From Toxotes chatareus (taxonomy: Eukaryota > Chordata > Actinopteri > Toxotidae): DNA of 64,000 nt. Shown here piece by piece: positions 56,812-64,000 of the stretch. A program made the position numbers and the translations under genes. The DNA is taken from assembly GCA_016801885.1 (NCBI GenBank), contig CM028884.1:10854181-10918180 (forward strand). Reading direction: 5' to 3'. Within the stretch, counting starts at the first letter, position 1. Each line of letters opens with the position of its first letter. The notes below the pieces were generated by a model. That model made no database searches and was not told the origin of the DNA. It worked only from the letters and a program-made list of their open reading frames with translations.

Positions 56812-59800
56812 CTGTGTCCACTAAACTATGACGTTTTTTAAGACTTTGAGGCCTTACTAAACTATGACTTTTTTTGGCCAAATTTGAAGACTTACTGCAT
56901 TTTTTTATGACATTTAGAGGCCGTTTTAAAGTTTGACTTTTTTTGGCCGATTTTGAAGCCTGACTATACTATGACATTTTTATGAAATTTTGAGTTCTTA
57001 CTAAATTATGACTTTTTTTGGTCATATTTTAATGCCTTACGGCCATATGAAGCTTTCCATGACATTTTGAGGTCCGACTTTTTTTGGCCGATTTTTTTTA
57101 GCCTTACCATACTATTTTTTTTAGGACATTTTGAGGCTGTTCTAAAGTATGACTTTTTTTGGCTGATTTTGAAGCCTTACTATTCTATGATGTTTTTTGG
57201 AATGTTTTGAGGCCATTCTAAAGTATGATTTTTTTTGGCCGATTTTTAAACCTTACTATACAATGACTTTTTTATGACATTTTGAGGTCTTACAAAAATA
57301 TGATTTTTTGCCATTTTTTGACGCCTTACGGCCGTATGACATTTTTTATGGCATTTTGAGATCGACAAAAATTTGGACTCTTTCTGGCCGATTTTGACGC
57401 CTTGCTATACTATGACCTTTTTTATGACATTTTGAGGTCAAAAGAAATTTTGACTTTTTTTGGCCGAATTTGACGCCTTACTATACTATGACGTTTTTTA
57501 TGACATTTTGAGGTCAAAAATTTTTTTTGACTTTTTTTGGCCGATTTTGACGCCTTACTATACTATGACGTTTTTTATGACATTTTGAGGTCAAAAATTT
57601 TTTGACTTTTTTTTGGACGCCTTACTTTTACTATGCCTTACTATACTATGGCGTTTTTATGACATTTTGAGGTCAAAAATTTTTGACTTTTTTTGGCCGA
57701 TTTTGACGCCTTACTATACTATGACCGTTTTTTATGACATTTTGAGATGAAAAAAAAATTTGACTTTTTTTGGCCGATTTTGACATCTTACTACACTATG
57801 ACCATTTTCATGAAATTTTGAGACCAAAAAAAAATTTGACTTTTTTTGGCCGATTTTGACGCCTTACTATACTATGACCATTTTTATGACATTTTGAGCG
57901 AAAAAAAAAAGACTTTTTTTGGCCAATATTGGCGCCTTTCTATACTATGACCATTTTTATGAGATTCTGAGGCGGAAAAAAAATTAGACTTTTTTTGGCC
58001 GATTTCGACGCCTTACTATACTATGACGTATTTTATGACATTTTGAGGTCAAAAAAAATTTAGAGTTTTTTTGGACGATTTTGATGCCTTAAGAACGTAT
58101 GACGTTTGTTATGACATTTTGAGGTCAAAAAAAATTTTGACTTTTTTTGGCCGATTTTGACGCCTTTCGGCCGTATGACGTTTTTCATGACATTTTGAGG
58201 TCAAAAGAAATTTTGAGTTTTTTTGGCCGATTTTGACGCCTTACTATACTATGACGTTTTTTATGACATTTTGAGGTCGAAAAAATTTTGACTTTTTTTT
58301 TTTGGAAAGCCATACTAACTATGACGCATTTTATACTATTTTACTTTTTTTGCTGATTTTGACGCCTTACTATACTATGACGTTTTTTATGACATTTTGA
58401 GGTCGAAAATTTTTTTGACTTTTTTTGGCCGATTTTGAAGCCTTACTATAAAATGACGTTTTTTATGACATTTTGAGACGAAAAAAAAATTTGACTTTTT
58501 TTGGCCGATTTTGACGTCTTACTATACCATGACCATTTTTATGACATTTTGAGTTCGTTCTAAAAAATGACTTTTTTTGCCCGATTTTGACGCCTTACTA
58601 TACTATGTCCATTTTTATGACATTTTGTGGTGAAATTTTTTTTTGACTTTTTTTGGCCGATTTTGACGCCTTACTATACTATGACCATTTTTATGACCTT
58701 TTGAGGCGAAAACATTTTTTGACTTTTTTGGCCGAAAAAAGCCATACTATACTATGACGTTTTTTATGACATTTTGAGGTCAAAAAAAAAAATTTTGAGA
58801 GTTTTTGGACGATTTTGAAAAAAAGGCGTATGACGCTATTTTTTATGACAATTTGAGGTCAAAAAAATTTTTGACTTTTTGGTCGATGTTGACGCCTTTC
58901 TGTACGTATGACGCGTTTTTCATGACATTTTGAGGTCAAAAGAAATTTTGAGTTTTTTTGGCCGATTCTGACGCCTTACTATACTATGACGTTTTTTATG
59001 ACATTTTGAGGTCGAAAAAAATTTTGACTTTTTTTGGACGAAAAACGGCATATTATACTATTACTTTTTTTTTTGCCGATTTTGACGCCTTACTATACTA
59101 TGACGTTTTTATGACATTTTGAGGTCGAAAAAGATTTTGACTTTTTGTGGCCGATTTTGACGCCTTAGTATACTATGACGTTTTTTATGACATTTTGAGG
59201 TCGAAAAAAATGTTGACTTTTTTTAACCGAAAAAAACGCCATACTATACTATGACGTTTTTTATGACATTTTGAGGTCGAAAAAAATTTTGACTTTTTTT
59301 GGCCGAAAAAAACGCCATACTATACTATGACGTTTTTTATGACATTTTGAGGTCGAAAATTTTTTTTTGACTATTTTTGGCAGAAAAAAACGCCATACTA
59401 TACTATGACGTTTTTTATGACATTTTGAGGTCGAAAATTTTTTTGACTTTTTTTGGGCGAAAAAAAAGCCGTACTATACTATGATGTTTTTTATGACATT
59501 TTGAGGTCGAAAAAAATGTTGACTTTTTTTGGCCGATTTTAAGGCCTTACTATACTATGACGTTTTTTATGACATTTTGAGGTCGAAAAAAATTTGACTT
59601 TTTTTGCCCGAAAAAAACGCCATACTATACTATGACGTTTTTTATGACATTTTGAGGTCGAAAAAAATTTTGACTTTTTTTGGCTGAAAAAAACGCCATA
59701 CTATACTATGACGTTTTGTTATGACATTTTGAGGTCGAAAAAAATTTTGACTGTTTTTGGCCGATTTTGACGCCTTACTATACTATGACGTTTTTTGACA

Positions 59801-62800
59801 TTTTGAGGTCGAAAAAAATGTTGACTTTTTTTGGCCGAAAAAAATGCCATACTATACTATGACGTTTTGTTATGACATTTTGAGGTCGAAAAATTTTTTG
59901 ACAATTTTTTTTTTGGCCGATTTTAATGCCTTACTATACTATGACGTTTTTTTTTATGACATTTTGAGGTAAAAAAAAATTTGACTTTTTTTTTTTTTTT
60001 GACTTTTTTTGGCGGTTTTTATGACATTTTGAGGTCAAAAAAAATTTTTTTGACTTTTTTGGCGATTTTTAGTATACTATACTATGACGTTTTTTATGAC
60101 ATTTTGAGGTCAAAAAAAAATTTTGACTTTTTTTTGCCGAAAAAAACGCCTTACTATACTATTTTTTTTTTTTATGACATTTTGAGGTCTATACTAAATT
60201 TTTTTTGACATTTTTTAAAATTGACTTTTTGACGCGGATTTTACGCCTTACTACTATATACGTTTTTATGACATTTTGAGGTCGAAAAATTTTTGACTTT
60301 TTTTTGGCGAAAAAAACGCCGCCATACTATACTACAACGTTTTTTATGATATTTTGAGGTCAAAAAAAATTTTGACTTTTTTTGGCCGATTTTTATGCCT
60401 TACTATACTATGACGTTTTTTATGACATTTTGAGGTTAAAAAAAAATTTTGACGTTTTTTGCCCGAAAAAAACACCATACTATACTATGACGTTTTATAT
60501 GACATTTTGAGGTCGAAAAAAAATTTTTTGACTTTTTGGCCGATTTTACGCCTTACTATACTATACTATGGCATTTTTTTATGACATTTTGAGGTTAAAA
60601 AATTTTGACTTTTTTTGGAAAAAGGCCTTACTATACTATACGTTTTTTATAACATTTTGAGGTCGAAAATTTTTTTGACTTTTTTTGGCCAAAAACGCCT
60701 TTACTATACTATGACGTTTTTATGACATTTTGAGGTCGAAAAAATTTTTTTTGACTTTTTTTGACGAAAAAGCCATACTATACTATGACGCGTTTTTATG
60801 ACATTTTGAGGTCGAAAAAATTTTTTTGACTTTTTTTTGCCGAACGCGCCATACTATACTATGACGTTTTTTATGACATTTTGAGGACGAAAAAAAAATT
60901 TTGACGTTTTTTTGCCCGAAAAAAAAGCCATAATATACTATGACGTTTTTTATGACATTTTGAGGTCGAAAAAGATTTTGACTTTTTTGGCAAATTTTGA
61001 GGCCTTACTATACTATGACGTTTTTTATGACATTTTGAGGTTAAAAAAAATTTTGACTTTTTGCCAAAAAAAACACGCCATACTATACTATGACGCTTTT
61101 TTATGACATTTTGAGGTCGAAAAAAATTTTGACTTTTTTGGCGAATTTGACGCCTTTACTATACTATACTAGCGTTTTTTATGACATTTTGAGGTTAAAA
61201 AAAATTTTGACTTTTTTGGCCAATTTTGAGGCCTTACTATACTATGACGCTTTTTTATGATATTTTGAGGTCGAAAAACATTTTGAGGTCGAAAAAACAT
61301 TATTTTTGACGACATTTTTTTTGACATTTTGAGGTCGAAAAATTTTGACTTTTTTTCCGAAAAAAATACTACTATACTTTGACGTTTTTTTATGACATTT
61401 TGAGGTCGAAAATTTTTTGACTTTTTTTTGGCCGATTTTGACGCCTTTACTATACTATGACGTTTTTATGACATTTTGAGGTTGAAAAATTTTTTGACTT
61501 TTTTGGCCGATTTTGACGCCTTACTATACTATTTTTATGACATTTTTTATGACATTTTGAGGTCTTTAAAAAAAAAATTTTGACTTTTTATCGAAAAAAA
61601 AAAAAGCCATAATATACTATGACGTTTTTTATGACATTTTGAGGTCGAAAAAAAATTTTGACTTTTTTTGGCAAATTTTGAGGCCTTACTATATATGACG
61701 TTTTTTATGACATTTTGAGGTCGAAAAAAATTTTGACATTTTTTTGAAAAAAAAAAAAAACGCCATACATACTATACGCTTTTTTTTATGACATTTTGAG
61801 GTCGAAAATTTTTGACTTTTTTGGCCGAAAACGCCTATACTATACTATGACGTTTTTTATGACATTTTGAGGTTAAAAAAAATTTTGACTTTTTTTTTGG
61901 CCGATTTTGACGCCTTTTACTATACTATGATTTTTTTTTTATGACATTTTGAGGTCGAAAAAATTTTTTGACTTTTTTGGCCGAAAAAAACGCCATACTA
62001 TACTATGACGCGTTTTTATGACATTTTGAGGTCGAAAAAATTTTTGACTTTTTTTGCCCGAAAAAAACGCCATACTATAATATGACGTTTTTTATGACAT
62101 TTTGAGGTTGAAAAACATTTTGACTTTTTTTTTCCGAAAAAAATGCCATACTATACTATGACGTTTTTTTATGATATTTTGAGGTCGAAAATTTTTTTGA
62201 CTTTTTTTGGCCGAAAAAACGCCACACTATACTATGACGTTTTTTATGACATTTTGAGGTCGAAAAAAATTTGACGTTTTTTTTTTGGCCGAAAAAAACG
62301 CCACACTATACTATGACGTTTTTTATGACATTTTGAGGTCGAAAAAAATTTGACTTTTTTTGGCCGATTTTGACGCCTTACTATACTGTGACGGTTTTTA
62401 TGACATTTTGAAGTCGAAAAAAATTTTGACTTTTTTTGGCCGATTTTTACGCCATACTATACTATGACGTTTTTTATGACATTTTGAGGACGAAAAAAAT
62501 TTTGACGTTTTTTGCCCGAAAAAAAAAGCCATACTATACTATGACGTTTTTTATGACATTTTGAGGTCGAAAAAGATTTTGACTTTTTTTGGCAAATTTT
62601 GAGGCCTTACTATACTATGACGTTTTTTATGACATTTTGAGGTTAAAAAAATTTTGACGTTTTTTGCGTTTTTTGAAAAAAAAAAAAAACCATACTATAC
62701 TATGACGTTTTTATGACATTTTGAGGTCGAAAAAGATTTTGACTTTTTTTGGCCGAATTATACGCCTTACTATACTATGACGTTTTTTAAGACATTTTGA

Positions 62801-64000
62801 GGTTAAATAAAATTTTGACTTTTTTTGGCCAATTTTGAGGCCTTACTATACTATGACGTTTTTTATAACATTTTGAGGTCGAACATTTTTTTGACTTTTT
62901 TTGGCCGATGTTGACGCCTTACTATACTATGGCGTTTTTTATGACATTTTGAGGTCGAAAAAAATTTGACTTTTTTGGCCGATTTTGACTTTTACTATAC
63001 TATGACGCGTTTTTTATGACATTTTGAGGTCGAAAAAAAATGTTGACTTTTTTTTTTTTGGCGAAAAAACGCCATACTATACTATATGACGTTTTTTTTA
63101 TGACATTTTGAGGTCGAAAAAAAAAAAATTAGACTTTTTTGGCCGATTTTTACGCCTTTACTATACTATGACGTTTTTTATGACATTTTGAGGTCGAAAA
63201 AATTTTTGACTTTTTGCCCAAAAAAAAACGCCATACTATACTATGACGTTTTTTATGACATTTTGAGGTTGAAAAACATTTTGACTTTTTTTTTCCGAAA
63301 AAAAATGCCATACTATACTATACGATTTTTTTATGATATTTTTTCGAAAAAGGTCGAAAATTTTTTGACTTTTTTTGGCCGAAAAACGCCATACTATACT
63401 ATACTACGTTTTTTATGACATTTTGAGGTCTAAAAAAATTTGACTTTTTTTTGGCCGATTTTGACGCCTTTTACTATACTATGACGTTTTTTTATGACAT
63501 TTTGAGGTCGAAAAAAATTTGACTTTTTTGGCCGATTTTGACGCTCTTTTACTATACTGTGACTTTTTTTATGACATTTTGAAGTCGAAAAAAATTTTGA
63601 CTTTTTTGGTCGATTTTACGCCCATACTATACTATACGTTTTTTGAGGGTCGAAAAAAATTTTGATTTTTTTTGCCGAAAAAAAAGCCATACTATACTAT
63701 CACGTTTTTTATGACATTTTGAGGTCGAAAAAGATTTTGACTTTTTTTGGCAAATTTTGAGGCCTTACTATACTATGACGTTTTTTATGACATTTTGAGG
63801 TCGAAAAAAATTTTGACATTTTTTGCCCGAAAAAAACGCCATACTATACTATGACGTTTTTTATAACATTTTGAGGTCGAAAAAATTTTTGACTTTTTTT
63901 GGCCGATTTTTTAACTTTTTACTATACTATGACGTTTTTTATGACATTTTGAGGTCGAAAAATTTTTTGACTTTTTTTGGCCGATTTTGACGCCTTATAC
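56812..64000. repeat. AT-rich satellite array, 76-bp unit, about 90-95 copies, open at window end
   Basis: The consensus unit contains GACTTTTTTTGGCCGATTTT, GACGCCTTACTATACTAT, GACGTTTTTTATGACATTTT and GAGGTCGAAAAAAATTTT, in that order, 76 bp. Units vary by homopolymer length. Two common versions differ in one segment: GGCCGATTTTGACGCCTTAC or GGCCGAAAAAAACGCCATAC; a rarer one has CGGCCGTATGACG. The first 0.6 kb is the most diverged. Units are more uniform and arranged in larger repeated blocks towards the right end. No function or gene is implied; translated frames repeat YYDVFYDILR simply because the DNA repeats. Confidence 0.97.

Noticed and set aside
59981..63418. Open frames repeating YYDVFYDILR in the satellite
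   Set aside because: They arise from translating the 76-bp repeat; the unit is not a multiple of three, frames break every few units, and no start context or homology exists.
56812..64000. CRISPR-like array
   Set aside because: Units are contiguous with no unique spacers and the genome is eukaryotic; it is a satellite.

Overview
The window is nuclear DNA from a bony fish, probably a percomorph teleost. The evidence is two vertebrate genes with short GT-AG introns, many (TG)n/(CA)n microsatellites, a vertebrate-type tRNA-Pro, and typical teleost DNA-transposon debris (hAT, Tc1 and foldback MITEs). No bacterial or viral genes were seen.

Layout: (1) 1-4422 is the 5' part of the first gene's intron, without a recognisable exon. 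(2) 4423-40620, + strand: 41 coding exons of an unconventional myosin Va heavy chain (MYO5A orthologue). The first coding exon lies upstream of the window; everything from the motor N-terminus to the stop codon is present. The joined frame is open for 1,862 codons when every cassette exon is included. It covers the motor domain, six IQ motifs, coiled-coil stalk, alternative exons B (9 nt), D (57 nt) and F (81 nt), and the globular cargo-binding tail. A long 3' UTR follows, to about 44.4 kb. (3) 45984-55482, + strand: the complete gene for G-protein beta-5 (GNB5), with two alternative starts that predict 395-residue (long) and 353-residue (short) proteins, the same lengths as the mammalian isoforms. 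A tRNA-Pro(CGG) gene lies antisense in one of its introns. (4) About 56.8 kb to the window end: more than 7 kb of an AT-rich satellite with a 76-bp unit that itself looks like a dimer of a 38-bp ancestor.

The introns carry two copies of one about 1.07-1.09 kb non-autonomous hAT element with 8-bp target duplications, a decayed Tc1-like element, a foldback MITE, a 73-bp mini-element with a 6-bp duplication, an inverted-arm element inside a myo5a intron, and a 5'-truncated LINE 3' end flanked by 16-bp direct repeats.

The two proteins act separately. Myosin Va moves melanosomes, ER and vesicles on actin. G-beta-5 pairs with R7-family RGS proteins to shut off G-alpha signalling in neurons and photoreceptors. 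Their adjacency matches vertebrate MYO5A-GNB5 linkage. I found no previously undescribed gene system. The most informative points are the alternative-exon set of myosin Va, the isoform architecture of gnb5, recurrent TG tracts at splice sites, and the internal history of the satellite.
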